A stretch of DNA of 64,000 nt from Paraphysoderma sedebokerense (taxonomy: Eukaryota; Blastocladiomycota; Physodermatomycetes; Physodermatales; Physodermataceae), in assembly GCA_025602915.1 (NCBI GenBank), contig JAHLJZ010000001.1:248001-312000 (forward strand), written 5' to 3'. The position numbers and the translations under genes are program-made. This document shows, piece by piece, positions 46,923-59,174 of this stretch (its first letter is position 1; each line of letters starts with the position of its first letter). The notes under the pieces were generated by a model. That model had not been told where the DNA came from. It saw nothing but the letters and a program-made list of their open reading frames with translations, and searched no databases.

Positions 46923-47833
46923 TCATTCTGTACTGAAGAAGCTACAACTATTTTTCCAACATCTTTCTACAGTTTCGTCAATATTCCACCCTTTTACACT
47001 GGCCACTAAATTGACAATATCTTTTATATAACCATCCACATGGTCCGCACTATGTATATCACTTTCGATAAGTAGTCGATCACCAGGCGTTGCCAAAATT
47101 CGTTCACCGCATTTAGGGGAACGAGAATTGACAACTATAGAATAAGAGAAATAAAACCGTTTACTATTTTTCGGCAATTTCAGTAACTGCTTCAGGACTT
47201 CTACACTACCGGAATAGGAATGAAATACTGCTTTTGGGTGAGCTGAATTCCTCTGACGTGAATTTATGACACACATACCTATGAGTGGGGGCCACTTACT
47301 TGGCTCCTTATCTATGCTTTGAAAGAATTCCATTATCCAGCCATGAGCATGTACGCAGTGGAGGCTTACTGGACGTTGAAGATCGGCTGCGAGTTGAAAT
47401 TGGTATTTAAATATTTCCACTTGCTTGTCGAAATCATATTTCTGCTTCGATTGCGGATGAGTGGCAACCCTATCCAGGCCGATTTCACCCACAAAAGCTT
47501 TGGGGTGCGATTGCAGCAAAAGTTTCAGTCGGTCTCTCCATTCAAGTGACACTTTGTGAGCGAACCATGGGTGAATTCCTGGAAAAAGCTGCGAAAGTTA
47601 GAAATGCTGCTCTTCTTCGAAAGAGTACTCTATTATGTACCAAAGCCGAATATACATTTATCGCCGTATTTCTTTCCAGTTTGTTCCACGATACCCCAAT
47701 CGTCCTCTCTCGTCCCCATAAGAGCTACCTTTCCGGTAGAAATATCATCGATTAACTCGAGAGTTTGAGGAGAATCCGTTAGATGAGCGTGCGTGTCGAA
47801 ACAATGAAGTAAATCGATCTGACTGTCGGCCAT
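46923..47833 (-). CDS. TatD-family metal-dependent hydrolase (Scn1-like)
   Basis: Minus-strand gene from ATG 47833 with at least two introns. TatD proteins are TIM-barrel metal enzymes with nuclease or related hydrolase activity; the fungal branch includes the Cut9-interacting protein Scn1 of S. pombe. Metal-binding motifs are visible in order: HCFDTHAHLTD (HxH), FPGIHPWFAHK, VGEIGLDR (bridging Glu), VSLHCVHAHG (His), FHSYSGSVEVLKQLL (His) and LLIESDIHS (Asp). Length (about 280 residues) and motif order fit. The exon boundary near 47620 (ACTTTCGCAG|CTTTTTCC) joins FGFGT to LFPGIHPWF, as expected. The C-terminus CWKNSCSFFSTE is slightly shorter than usual but looks complete. Substrate unknown; DNA repair/apoptotic nuclease and tRNA-editing roles are known in the wider family. 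Confidence 0.8.
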
Positions 47834-48066
47834 CTACGCAAATATAAATTGCCGGGTTTACTTCGTCGACTCGAGGCAAGAGAAATGATGGAATAGAAAT
47901 GGTCTTAGCGAAGTTGCTTGCTCTTCAGAGCTATGACGTACTGTCTAAACTGCTTGATTCGCGGGCCGACCTCCACGGGACTTGCGGCCTGACGTGTATG
48001 GGGAGAAAACAACCTTTCTAAAAAATCTACAATTCAGGACTTGACAAGCACTCACGATAATCCAAA

Positions 48067-50284
48067 ATGTGGCATTCTGCTAGGGCAATGGAGAAAAAGG
48101 TTTATAAGGGTAAGTTAGCCAATGCCAGATCAGGTGTTTTAAAACTTGCCATTGAATCCCTGTTATCGGACCTTCCGTCCAGCGATGGACCAGGCTCGAA
48201 GAAAAGCCGAAGAACGCCGACGAAAATATAAGTCGAAGCTTGGTGATCCGAATCAGTTGATCCGAATCAGCGGGAATCAGTGTCAATTACACCGTGATGC
48301 CGAGAAGTTTTATTACCATGAAAATCAGGATAACCTGTAGGGAGTCTTCTTCACGTTCTAAAATCCAAATAGCGATCAAAATCCTGCAATTTATTTTGTA
48401 TGAAAGGAACGATAGTCTATATTATCATCATTCTACTTACTAGATATTTGATTACCAGGCAAACTTGGGTCGACAACGAGACCAAGATCGATCGGTTTGA
48501 TGCAAGAATGTTAATCGATTTTTTGCCACCAGCTCAAGCGAGTCAGAAACATCGAGCAGAGCATCATGATGACGAGCAGCAGCTAAATTTTGAAAGATAC
48601 AGAGACTTAGTCGAGGCAGAGAGACTGAATGTATCAGAGGAGCGTTGTTTGCAGGGAATTGACGAGAAATGGCACGAATTGGTGAAACGAAAAGATGCCG
48701 ACGATCCACTGACAGAAAACTCAGCACAGAAGTGTGTTTTTATTAGTATCCCACACGCAATATCCGCGGCTGATATCTTTCCTAGGGCCCCGTTGAAGGC
48801 TACAATCGAGCATAAGTACGAGACCAACGATGTCGACCCCGACAACTATGTTGATTCATCCGAATCGGAGTCGGACGAAGATGCTCCTCATGTGGACTTA
48901 TTGGAGGCTGACCTTTTGTCATACATCAAGGATTTATCTGATAGCTCCGCCAGTTATCTAAGAGAGATTGCTCGAAAATACGGTATCGAGAACTATGTCA
49001 AATTTGTCAAGTCAGCCTACAGAGATCGTCGTGACAGAAAGCGCAATATGAATATTTTGGAGGAGGTATGCCGATAACCTCGTATTTACGCCTGTCATGG
49101 TTGAATTCTAACTATAATTGGAATATAGAAACAGAAGCGGCCTCCCCGTCGTTTCAGACGTCGGAATGAGCGCAACCATGAACAATATAGGAATCACAGT
49201 ACTGATAGTTCGAGCTTAAGTGACTTGTCTAGCGAGGAAGAAAGGAGAAGAAAACGAAATCGAGTTGGGAGAAATTCGCCATCTTATGAACCATACCCTG
49301 GTTACAAAAGGTACACTGTAATGTCGGCCCTTCTGTGTTTAATGTTGCTAATTTTGGCTAATCCGACTCGTTCATGGCCTAGCCCGCAACGTGATACCAT
49401 TCATAACGATTCAATATCTGACATGGCAGTGAAGAAGAGCTGCGAGGAGTCCACCACGGAGTTTATTACGGAGTTCGGTATCGATGCTGATCAGAAAAGT
49501 GACTCAGAGGAATTTGATTGGGAAACAATATCAAAATCTCGGCCCGTTTCTTCTACTCAGAAGCTGTAAGTGCCCATTGTTAACGCATATATGATAACGC
49601 TCAACTCATATAATTTCTCTTAGCACTCTTACAAAAGATAAAGTTGCCAGTGCGTTGCCGAAAAAATTATCTATGGCCGAAAAGCTCAAGCTAAAACTTC
49701 GTGGCCAACTCGAGAAACAAAGTAAGTTCAAATTCCTCTGATTCACTCAGGAATCGCATCGTAACGAAATGATAAATTCGGCGCAGTTGAGAAAGATACC
49801 ATTAAAGAGGAGAGAAAAAGTTGTACGCTAGATTGGGGCAGGAATGCACACTTAGCAGACAGTATTCAACCTTCATATTCTGCGAACAGACCTTTTGAGA
49901 TTGGAGATGCGAAATCGTCATCAGCAGGGTGAGTTCTAAATGTGTCACGATGCACTTTGGTTACATCTACTTACGAAAACTTTTCAGTATCAGCAATACC
50001 GTGAAAAAGAGATATCGGTGAGTTTGTTGCAATCTTTGCTGACGATGCAAATGTTCGTGATACCATATTCCTGACATTACCTTAGGCCAACTGATTCAGG
50101 AAGGGGACGAAGTAGGAGCAGATCACCGAATCGCAGTCACAGGTCAAATGATAAAAGGTACGAGCGAGAGCGGTCGTACTCTCGTCGTTCTCGCTCCCGT
50201 TCCAGATCGCGAAGTCGTAGGAAATATAGGGATGAAGAGCGTTCCCGTTTGCGCTCTAGGGAAAGATATACTCGACGACGATAG
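48067..50284 (+). CDS. CLASRP: CLASRP/SWAP2-type SR splicing regulator
   Basis: CLASRP (CLK4-associating SR-rich protein) is a nuclear splicing regulator. The first exon, 48067-48109, encodes MWHSARAMEKKVYK, matching the conserved MWHEARKHERKLRG. Exon 2 (48183-48336) gives MDQARRKAEERRRKYKSK and the SWAP-N block, and exon 3 (48459-49065) opens with QTWVDNETKIDRFDARMLID and FERYRDLV. The human protein has TNNMIDRFDVRAHLD at this point. Later exons give EFITEFGIDADQKSDSEEF, then KKLSMAEKLKLKLRGQLEKQ (human PQEKLKLRMQKALNRQ). The last exon is an RS domain (GRGRSRSRSPNRSHRS ... RYTRRR) ending at 50284. Five or more short introns. Only 41 bp separate its stop from the convergent FAHD1-like gene. 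Confidence 0.82.
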
Positions 50285-50325
50285 TCATTAAAACTGTGTG
50301 GCAATACATATTTATTATTTGCATC

Positions 50326-51336
50326 CTACAACTTTATTTTGAGTTCCCTCTCAACAACCTCAAATACTACCCTCGATATGTCTTCGCCGGCAATTCTCAG
50401 ACCGGCTGATATTGTGTCTCCTTGCCTTACAGGCCCTACTCCCTTCGGGGTTCCGGTCAAAATGAAATCACCTTTTTAGCAAATGGATATTGTTAGTTTA
50501 TGATAGCAGAAGCTAACAGACAATATTAACCTACCCGGCTCTAATCTCATAATTCCTGATACATGGCTGATGAGATCAGCGACAGGAAATATCATATCCC
50601 GAGTGTTACCCTTCTGTTTGAGCTCCCCGTTTACCTATATATTTCCAACAGCGAAACATGAAGTTAGCAACAATTAGAGCTCCGCTGACTGTCATGCGAC
50701 GAATCTTGTCACCTTTAACCATAAGTCAACATCTTGCGGATCCTTGATAGCCGATCGTTCCAAGAAAGACCCAACTGGCGTAAATGTATCAAAACCTTTG
50801 GCTGTACTCCATGGGAGCCCCTTTTTCTTCGCTTCTTCCTGTAAATTACGTGCTGTCATGTCGATACCTATAGCGTACCTTGGAAGAAAGGCATTTTCAG
50901 GGGAAACGCCACTGACGGCTAAATCTTGAGGAAAAGCACTAACCCTAGAATTTATTGTTGTTAATACAGTATATCACATAACACTGAGTTTGTGGAGGAA
51001 AAATGGGACAAACCTGCTACATGATTCATCGCTGAACTCTTTGAAATGTCTCGGCCACCCTTGCCAATCACCACCCCAAGCTCAATTTCATGGTGAACTT
51101 CACAGCACTTCGGGACCTCTACTTTCCCGGGCATAGTCACAAAAGATGTAGTCGGTTTTAAGAAAAAAAAGGGAGTCGTCGGTACAGCATTCCCTAATTC
51201 TTTTGCGTGGTCGCTATAAACGAGTTCATTTATGAGCAAGATTGCAAGATTCATCAATTCAAAGTCCAAGACGTAGATACCTGAAATTTCTGCCAATTGC
51301 CACAATCTTGCGGCCCAGCTTGACGAAATCCTTCAT
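50326..51336 (-). CDS. FAHD1-like acylpyruvase / oxaloacetate decarboxylase (FAH family)
   Basis: A member of the fumarylacetoacetate hydrolase fold. FAHD1 and its fungal relative Fmp41 are usually mitochondrial and hydrolyse acylpyruvates or decarboxylate oxaloacetate. Minus-strand exons run from ATG 51336 (MKDFVKLGRKIVAIGRNF) to TAG at 50326-50328. Visible motifs: FFFLKPTTSFV, the metal-binding block VHHEIELGVVIGKGGRDIS (two Glu), KGFDTFTPVGSFLERSAIKD, WLKVNGELKQKGNTRDMIF, and the FAH end block EPGDFILTGTPKGVGPV. Length is about 225 residues, normal for FAHD1. There are four or so short introns. No clear presequence is seen in the first exon, so location is open. It is divergent from the FANCA-like gene, whose ATG is 128 bp away. 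Confidence 0.85.
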
Positions 51337-51464
51337 TTTAGATGTAAACGTAAATAAATTTGAGTTCGAGATTCAAGAAGCAGATTTGTTTACTTCGCTC
51401 CCAGTTCCAATTTGCACAGTTCGTGTTTATTCATCGCGCACCGTCAATACATAGGGTTTTGCCC
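51337..51464. promoter_or_regulatory. 128-bp divergent promoter, FAHD1-like / FANCA-like
   Basis: Only 128 bp separate the two divergent ATGs, so promoter elements are probably shared. No named motif was recognised. Confidence 0.45.
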
Positions 51465-54400
51465 ATGACGAAATCCAGGAATGAAGAATACATCGATGGA
51501 CATATCTCTCTGAACGAAGCGCTTGCTCTGGTCTTACTACATTCTTGTCAGTTTTTCGGATCATGATGGCATTTTGAAACGATCGCAGTTACTGATTCCA
51601 ACAATCTGCAGGTTCTAGGAAATCAATAGATGTTTTATTGGCCAGACTTCATTCAGAATCAAAAGTCAGTTATATCCCGTTACGTCAATTAACGACCGAT
51701 GTGATAGTTGAATTCATCTTGTCCCTTCCACCTATCGTTGCAGTTCGTGTCCTTTCTTCCTTCCGCCTTTCTGTTAAGAGCGTAGAGTAAATGAATCTAT
51801 ATTCGATGTCAAATCTTAGAGCACCCGACTGAATAATGTGAGCATCCTGCTTGTAGCATTAGCAAATACCGGGTACCTCGATATTTCGCTATTTCATCAA
51901 GCGTTTCTGGAAGCTGTCCTCAAATTCCCGGCAGAACGAATTGCAGAATTCCTGTATCTAGTATCGAAACTCGAGGATAGTCGTGGTGTTTTCAGCGTAA
52001 TGCATTCCACTCGACTTCTACTGCTTTCATGTGAAGATTATTCAGTTCTGCGGAACATATTTCAACATCTATTCAGTCTTGATCCCACGGATGTCAAACA
52101 ACATTATCATGGTAAAATCAGTCTTGACTCTAACTAATTTTGTGTGGATGTAAACGTTGCTAATACAATTAAATATAAGGTTATGTCAATTCCATAATCT
52201 GGCTGGGTTCCGAACGAAGCGAATCGACGATATCGAGCGCCTCCGCTGCGTTATTCGAATCCATCTACTGCGGCATTCGCCGAAATATCGTCACATTAGA
52301 AAGTGTAGAGAGTTTTGAAGCATACGAGTCATTCATAAATTGGATAAAATTTCAACTGGAATGTTCAAGCGACTGTAGCTGGTACAAGCACATCTTTCGC
52401 GAAGAACTATTAAAAATATTCAGCCACGTAAAGCTGTCGAAAGATGAACAAAATATTTGCTGTCTATTTGACGCTTTCACAAATATTGCTCCCCCAGATT
52501 CGCCTTATCCCGACCTTTCTAAAACGGAGAGATTGTTACAGTTGTTGATTTCGATCTCTAGTACCACTTCCGATGGCGACAAAGAATCTCTTGACTTAAT
52601 CGGTTCCCTGATATTTCAATCTATTTGGTCTTGTAAGGTGTGTTATTTTCTGTTTAAAAGCAATTTTGCAATGTCTAATGTCACATAGAACAAGCAAGAC
52701 CTCTCGTTTCTGTTTCTTACGATCCGATGTTACGTGAAATATTCCCTTACGAGCAACCGACGCGTCAAAGTTATCGACATCACTAGACGAATACTGAATA
52801 CCAATCTGACAGCCTTCATTCAAAATGCGTGCGAATACGGAATGATTCTTTGCATTATCATAGCTAGGGTCATAGGTCTGGAGATACCGGATATCAAGAG
52901 TTTACGAAATAGTTCGGTAGACGCTAAGGAGCACAAGTTCCAGCTGAAAACTGGGTGGTACGAAGCGTGGATGAAGGTAGGATTCTATCATTGGAGCTAT
53001 GATCACAGTGATCGCTTGAATCCATCTCACATTTTTAATTCACGTAGGATATATTCTGTCACGACAAACTAGGTTTAATACACTCATCAAAACCTAATGC
53101 ACAAGCTCTAATTGGCGCAATGATAAAGATGATAGAGTTTGAGGATACTACATACATTAGGGTTCGTTATGGATTAGTCGCGCACGCCCAACTGTGATGA
53201 TGGCTAATGTTATCTTGTAGCTGCATCTAAACAAAGTGCTTGTAGTCGGCTTCCCTTGGATCGATTTACGTCAGCAGTATGGTGTTTGGGCTCGACATAA
53301 ATTGGAGCAGGCTGGGGTAAGCGCCATAATTTCCCGCAAAATTCTCAATCTTATTTCAATTGATAAGTCTGCACAGGTAAAACACGGTGACATCTCCGAA
53401 GAAGAAATGTTGGGGTATCAACGTGATATCTTCGATGCTCTACAACATTTTGCAAGTAAAAAGAAGCTCAGTCAGACCATGATAGCACATTCCAGCCTTC
53501 GCGCCGCCAGATTTCGAAAGTACATTGTACCTATGCTCATTAGTTACGAGGATCCGTCAGACTCAAATGAAATATACGCTACTACTGTTCTGGAGGACTT
53601 CATGAAAATGCTTCGAGACATGAACAAAATATCAGACGATCTTTGGGATGAATGGGGTCTTAAATCCGAGGAACGGCTATTAAAGATCAAGAGAAAGCAG
53701 TTGACTTCGGAGCAAAAATTGTCACTACAATCACCAATTGACATCGATAGTCCTCCATTGGATGCCTCACCTGCTGAAGCCTATAAAGTACTAAGTAATG
53801 CTTTAGGAGAATTTATTTCAAATCAAAGAATAGATTCGGCCAAGATGTCGGAGCTACTTCCGCTTTTGTCTGCTTCAATCGCAGCGGTAGCCGAGATTAT
53901 CAATCTCCCACCTAGTGTTACATACATTTATGACGACGAAAAAATGTCATTGACATATCAACCTCCAACATATCCAATGTATACCGTTTCTGCTGTCGAT
54001 TCTATCATTAGCAGCATACATCACGTACTTCATAATCAGTCAACGTTCCCGTTTGATACAACAGACTTCTTGTCGACTCTTATTACCGCCATATCGAATT
54101 CTCCTGTTATCTTCCAGTGTCTGTTCGATCGTTTCTTTGAACTGCTGTACATGAATTCAAACAGTGAAGAATCGGCATTCCCCTCGATTCGACTTTACGT
54201 GACGATTGGCTTCGTATTAGGGCTAATTTTAAAGAATGAAAGTCACGCTCCTTATATACCTGTAGTATTTCAATCCTCGACATCTTCCGTCATCAAATAT
54301 GAAAAATTCGGTTCGGCTTTGCTCTATCCATATCTTAATTGGCCAATCGAGACCCTTCAAGCTTATCGGCCGAAGTCGACCTGGGTTGTCGGTTTCATGT

Positions 54401-56273
54401 GTGTGATGACGTCTTTGCTCAGTCATCAATATAGTGGTATGTCCTTCAACCTGTGATGCCCATTTTTGACAGTTTAATAAGAGTATGCAATTCTTCAAAA
54501 GAACGACCGATGGCTTCCCTTTTTGACGAGAATTTCGAACACCGGCTGCATTATGTTTCCCTTTATATTCATACCAAGTCTGCAGGAGAGTCTGTTCGAT
54601 GTGCTATAAATTCGTTTGACAAGGCATTAGAAATCGCAATTGATCTCAATCTTATCAAATCCCTTGAGAATGTCGACCTGACCCAGGCTTGGCTGAGGTG
54701 GGGCGACTTCGGAGAGAAAGGTTACAGTATTTCCAAATCGATGCTTGCAAATCCTTGCTAACTATTTACTCTAGAAATATTACGACATATTGCCAAATCG
54801 ACTAGCAAAATTCGCACACTCAGGGAGGCTTTGGGGTATTCCCTTGAATCTGCTGTTTATTTGTTTAAGCAGTCGCCAGTGGTCTCGAAGGAAGGTATTC
54901 CTGCTCGATTTCGGCTTGTTGCCGATGCCATCATAGCCAACAGTGCCGAGGAAGATCGAGCACTGCTATATCCGACATGGATATGGGATGTAATGGAAGG
55001 CTCAGCTGAGGTACCTAATCGTTTTAATGATCTCTAAACTGGACGGCGACTAAAACCGATTCTCCATAGGCAAAGGTCGAAGATTTACTTGAATTCATCG
55101 CGGCTTTGGAACCTGAATACCTGTTAGTCGGCGGATGCCAGCACCGAATGCCGATGGAAGATTTATGGGGGCGTTGTCGGACTGTCTCATCCAGATTTAT
55201 TTCAAACAAGGATAATTTTTTGACAGTTGTAAATATTATTATGAGATGCTTGATCTGGGATTGGAAGCATTCGGAAAGCGGTGAAGCCTATTTCAAGGTA
55301 AAATTAGCTGGAGTATCATGCTTCTATCGGTAAATCTGACAACTTATCATAGAATTGCCTCCTTTCGCTGCCCGCCTTGTCGCCGTTCATGATTCGTGAG
55401 TGGAATCGGTTGTGTGGACCAAACTCTGGCGAAATTCTTGATTGGCTGACAACTGCTTTCCGTAAAATTAATGATGGGTACGTCTTTTAGCTGCATGGTG
55501 AGAATAGTATGGTCGGACTATTAACTCCTCCTTGGAATTCTACCAGAGCCTGTGTCCTGGGATACGAGTTCATCGCGGAAGCTTTCGTTATGGAGCATAG
55601 TATTTTTAAAATTAATTACGAGAACACAATCATCCCCTCACTGGAAGAATTAGTATCACACTGTTCGATTTTGAAATCGAAAATGCCCGACTTCATTGAT
55701 GCCTCGTATCAGATATCAATGAAAATGTACCTTAAACTCGTTGAACCTTACCTTCGTGAGGTGGATCCTTTCGTTGCTATCTTATCTTCGAACAATTCCC
55801 TCATTCACTCAACTCGTCAAACATTGCTGACAATTATTTCACATCATCCTGAGTTATCTATACGGTTGAGCGACATATCCTTCCTCCGGGTTCCCCTAAT
55901 ATCAATTTTGCACCCCTACGAAAATGTGATGACTTCGCGTCAACAAACTTTAGCCGTGTGGACAATCATATCTCAAATGAATCCAACAACTCTGACCAAA
56001 GTCTTTCAGAAAAATGGACAACTATCATGGGAGATTATTACCACTATGGCGGTGATAGTTTTTGGAAAGGGTGATGAAGTCGTTGTTGGCACATCTTCGC
56101 CGCGAGATGAACATCCAATGTCTCTAACGACGAGGGAGCAAATCTTGGATGTATTGATGATTTGCGATAGTATCGGAGAAGAATTGGAAATGGACGATTC
56201 AACCATTGTGGCATATAAGAAATTCAAATTGTTCTTCCGGCATCAATTGGAAGGAGGTGATTTCTTAGGATAA
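51465..56273 (+). CDS. FANCA: FANCA-like Fanconi anaemia core-complex protein
   Basis: A large, all-helical protein with about a dozen exons, starting at ATG 51465 (MTKSRNEEYIDGHISLNEAL) and ending at 56273. I align it to human FANCA by ordered landmarks. GWYEAWMKDIF, then SSKPNAQALIGAMIKMIEFE and TTYIRLHLNKVLVVGFPWID, matches human [31 protein letters not shown] and RYLQVHILHPPLVPSKYRS. KKLSQTMIAHSSLRAARFRK with YIVPMLIS, then FMKMLRDMNKISDDLWDEW, matches [20 protein letters not shown] with LPALLTP, then FIESLKRADKIPPSLYSTY. ISMKMYLKLVEPY, then NSLIHSTRQTLLTIISHHPE, matches VAVDMYLKLVQLF, then [20 protein letters not shown]. FANCA is a core subunit of the ubiquitin ligase for FANCD2-FANCI in DNA crosslink repair. 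Identity is by eye, so other helical scaffolds remain possible. Several splice junctions are uncertain. Confidence 0.62.
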
Positions 56274-56333
56274 CCAATATCATGCTCTATCTATTAATAC
56301 CACGCTATATATGTTATGTAATATACATCTAAT

Positions 56334-57086
56334 CTATAATTTGTAAGAATGTTTTTCTACCTTTGTTACAGATTGAGCCGCGGCATCATCAACAAACCAG
56401 TACAATTTCCCTGTCGCTGGTTGCACCATTTGAGCCGGATACTTTACATCGGGACTTTCCAAAATTTCCTTCAACACATCCTTCTTCCCCGCACCAGTTG
56501 AAACAAACGCCACGACTTTCGCATGATTCACTACTGGGAATGTTAAGGTAATGCGGGATGGTGGCGGCTTAGGAGAATCAGTGATATGTGCTGTCCATTT
56601 CTTCTTTTCAGATAGTAATGGGTGGCCAGGGAACAATGAGCAAGTATGTCCGTCGGGCCCCATTCCCAATAGAACCAGATCGAACTCTGGCCATTCCGTT
56701 TTGAAAACTTTTTTCATTTGTTCGGTATAATCATCAGCCGCTTTGGCAGCGTTCTGAGATGAATCCGGATGTATGGTATAAACCTGAGACCGAGGGATTT
56801 TGACGTGGTCCAACAATTCTTTTTTGGCGGAAAGATAGTTACTATCTGAATGATCTAAAGGGACGCATCGTTCATCTGCAAAGAAGACGTGCCATTTTGA
56901 AAAGTCGACTGATTTGTTGGTTTTGAGAACGGCAGAAAGGAGGGCCGGAAGGGATCCACCACTGAGAGCGATGGTGAATCGACCTGACTTTGAAATAGCG
57001 TCAGCGGATTGAGATGCAACAAAATGATCCAATGCTCGCGAGAGAGTTGAATTGTCTGAAAAGGAGTAGACTGTGGGCTTTGTCAT
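56334..57086 (-). CDS. SOL3: 6-phosphogluconolactonase
   Basis: A single-exon gene of 250 residues, the usual length, hydrolysing 6-phosphogluconolactone to 6-phosphogluconate in the oxidative pentose phosphate pathway (cytosol). Family motifs are intact: RFTIALSGGSLPALLSAVL (phosphate loop), WHVFFADERCVPLDHSDSNY, VLLGMGPDGHTCSLFPGHP with the catalytic His, and RITLTFPVVNHAKVVAFVST. The closest named fungal proteins are Sol3 and Sol4. It is convergent with the FANCA-like gene (60 bp between stops) and divergent from the SPX gene. The absence of introns is unusual for this window. Confidence 0.95.
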   Translation of the reverse strand: MTKPTVYSFSDNSTLSRALDHFVASQSADAISKSGRFTIALSGGSLPALLSAVLKTNKSVDFSKWHVFFADERCVPLDHSDSNYLSAKKELLDHVKIPRSQVYTIHPDSSQNAAKAADDYTEQMKKVFKTEWPEFDLVLLGMGPDGHTCSLFPGHPLLSEKKKWTAHITDSPKPPPSRITLTFPVVNHAKVVAFVSTGAGKKDVLKEILESPDVKYPAQMVQPATGKLYWFVDDAAAQSVTKVEKHSYKL

Positions 57087-57297
57087 GTCGTTGTGATACG
57101 GTGATTAACGTCTCTGTGGTTGCTATTAGAAGAAAGATAATGAATTGTAGTGGAAGTGTTTTGTTTGTGTTGAACATCTCTGACTCAGGCGACTCGTGTT
57201 TCGTGTGACGTCACTCCACTGTGGATTCCAATATGACTTCGATGAAACCTGTTCCTCCAATACTTCTACCTAATTCTACCAGGACAAACATAACATC

Positions 57298-58053
57298 ATG
57301 AAGTTCGGTAAGCAACTCGAAAGAAAGAAAATACCCGAATGGGCCCGATATTACATAAATTATAAACGTTTAAAACAGATCTTGAAAGAACTTAAACAGT
57401 AAGTTGAACCGTGTCTAGTCATTTGTGCAACTGCAATTATCCAATGTTAACACGAAATTAAGGCAAAAGATAATGGGTGAATCCTCTCCTTCAACGTCAT
57501 CTGGCAATCAATCGCACGAACAGTTCTCGATTGAAAATATTCAGTCAATCGCTCACCTTCAGACCGATTTCTTCGACGCCTTAGAAAAAGAAATATATAA
57601 AGTCGATGAATTCTACCAGAAGAAGGTTTTGGAGATATCTAATCAGCTTTTGTCGCTACAGATGACGTGGTATCAATCTGTAAGAGCCATCACTACTTTG
57701 CGTAATTTAATTTGTAATTAACCTGGATGCATTTTAAGCGCTCATTTCGGACTCGGGCAGGACACACGCAAAACATTAAAGAATCATTCGCGGCCGGGAT
57801 AACTAAAGTTCGAATATTAATATCCAATATGGATCAGTTTTTGCAAATGAACCGTCTTGCGATTTACAAAATATTGAAAAAGCATGATAAAATAACGATG
57901 TGGAGAGCGATTCTGCCAGTAATGGAGAGCACAAAGCAAGAGAAAGCATTTTGGATGGCCGATGACCTAGTGCAGTTGGCATCTGATTTGAATAACTTTG
58001 AATATGATGTGACAAAGTCTAAGTTGCGTCGGAAAATTGATACCGTATGGTAG
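57298..58053 (+). CDS. SPX-domain protein
   Basis: Three exons balance: 57298-57398, 57463-57679 and 57739-58053 (210 residues). The SPX domain senses inositol pyrophosphates and regulates phosphate homeostasis. The N-terminal helix reads MKFGKQLERKKIPEWARYYI and NYKRLKQILKELK, the classical SPX start. LQTDFFDALEKEIYKVDEFY is the central helix. The C-terminal signature is ITKVRILISNMDQFLQMNRL, then AIYKILKKHDKI with the lysine cluster that binds the ligand. The protein ends soon after the domain (RRKIDTVW), so it appears to be a stand-alone SPX protein rather than XPR1/Syg1, VTC or Pho81. A further exon could be spliced on, but it would lie antisense to the last METTL5 exon. Confidence 0.8.
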
Positions 58054-58166
58054 GCTCCCATGACTTGTATTGATCCATTTTAAAAAATAAATAATATGTA
58101 CAGTCGAATGAACGACATGTTCTACTTTAGAGCGTTGCTATCTAATCGGGATACTGTAGATTTTCT

Positions 58167-58971
58167 TCATGACTTCCGCGCCAGACGAATGAAATCTACC
58201 TCGATATCCACCGATTTCTTCTTGTGGAACTTGTACGTGTTCTTTAAATCGTACTGTAAGAGATAATCAAGAGATTAATTGACCAATGCACAGGGGACGG
58301 TTTATAAAGCAAGGGAAACAGACCCTCAATTGCGCAAGAACTTCACATTTAAAGCCCCATTCCTGCGCCTTTTTCACTATATATTCTCGCGTCGAGGTCT
58401 TGTGGAGAGAATACACCACGTCTGCGATCTAAGGGCACAGATATGTAAGATCATTAGTAATAACAAATTCACATAAGAAACCATACTTCTGTAGCCTTCT
58501 TCAAGAATATCATGTCGATCCCTTTGACTTTTGTCCCGAACGGTGGATTCATGAATACCGTATCTGCTTGCAATTTCGCGGTTTGTATATTTTCCACATC
58601 GCATAAGACTATATCCGCTTCGATTTCGAAGTCGGCCAAATTCTGTTCGGCCACTGATATTGCATCCATGTCGATGTCGAATCCGATGTTATAACTGTAA
58701 GATGATGTAAATCGAGGGCTGGTGACGACAACACTTCGATTAATGGATTTACTTACCCGGCTCCCAGGACCGCGGATCCAATTGTTAATACTCCACAGCC
58801 AATACCAAGATCGACAATGCATTTGCCCTCAATGTCGTCAAAGGTAGAATGTGCAGTGAAAAGCATTCGGGCAGCTAAATGCGGCGTTGTCGGATATTGC
58901 TCATATTGTATTTTGGGTTCCGAAAACACTTCTACCTCTTCAAGAATTTCTTCCAATTGCCTGAGCTTCAT
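58167..58971 (-). CDS. METTL5: METTL5-type 18S rRNA m6A methyltransferase
   Basis: METTL5 methylates one adenosine of 18S rRNA to m6A, working with TRMT112. Four minus-strand exons: 58757-58971, 58487-58694, 58324-58428 and 58167-58253 (615 nt, 204 residues). Motifs match step by step: MKLRQLEEILEEVEVF, EQYPTTPHLAARMLFTAH, the SAM loop IVDLGIGCGVLTIGSAVLGA, YNIGFDID, the catalytic NPPF in DTVFMNPPFGTKVKGIDMIF, VVYSLHKTSTREYIVKKAQE, and the end YDLKNTYKFHKKKSVDIEVD. Human METTL5 ends in nearly the same words (SYKFHKKKSVDIEVD). The frame stays open upstream to 59109 with a basic, non-conserved leader, so the start at 58971 is chosen by homology. The last exon is antisense to open plus-strand sequence beyond the SPX gene. 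Confidence 0.93.
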
Positions 58972-59174
58972 AGCAGGTCTTTTCAAATCTTTATCTGAAT
59001 GCGTCTCTCTGCAGGCAAAAGAAGTGGTCGCCCAGGAGCCAGTATCTGTGTTTGGGCACGTGAAATTGTGGCTGAATAGGAACGACTTCGCCGCTCGTAC
59101 TTCCATCATCTATACTCTTCCATCATAAACATTTGCATACACACCACCCAGCTCATTCAATCTGTAGTAGTATA

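Noticed and set aside
58054-58266. Extra terminal exon for the SPX gene reading VDFLHDFRARRMKSTS
   Set aside because: It is the antisense of the conserved last METTL5 exon (KFHKKKSVDIEVD), which has far better support. The SPX frame already ends at 58053.
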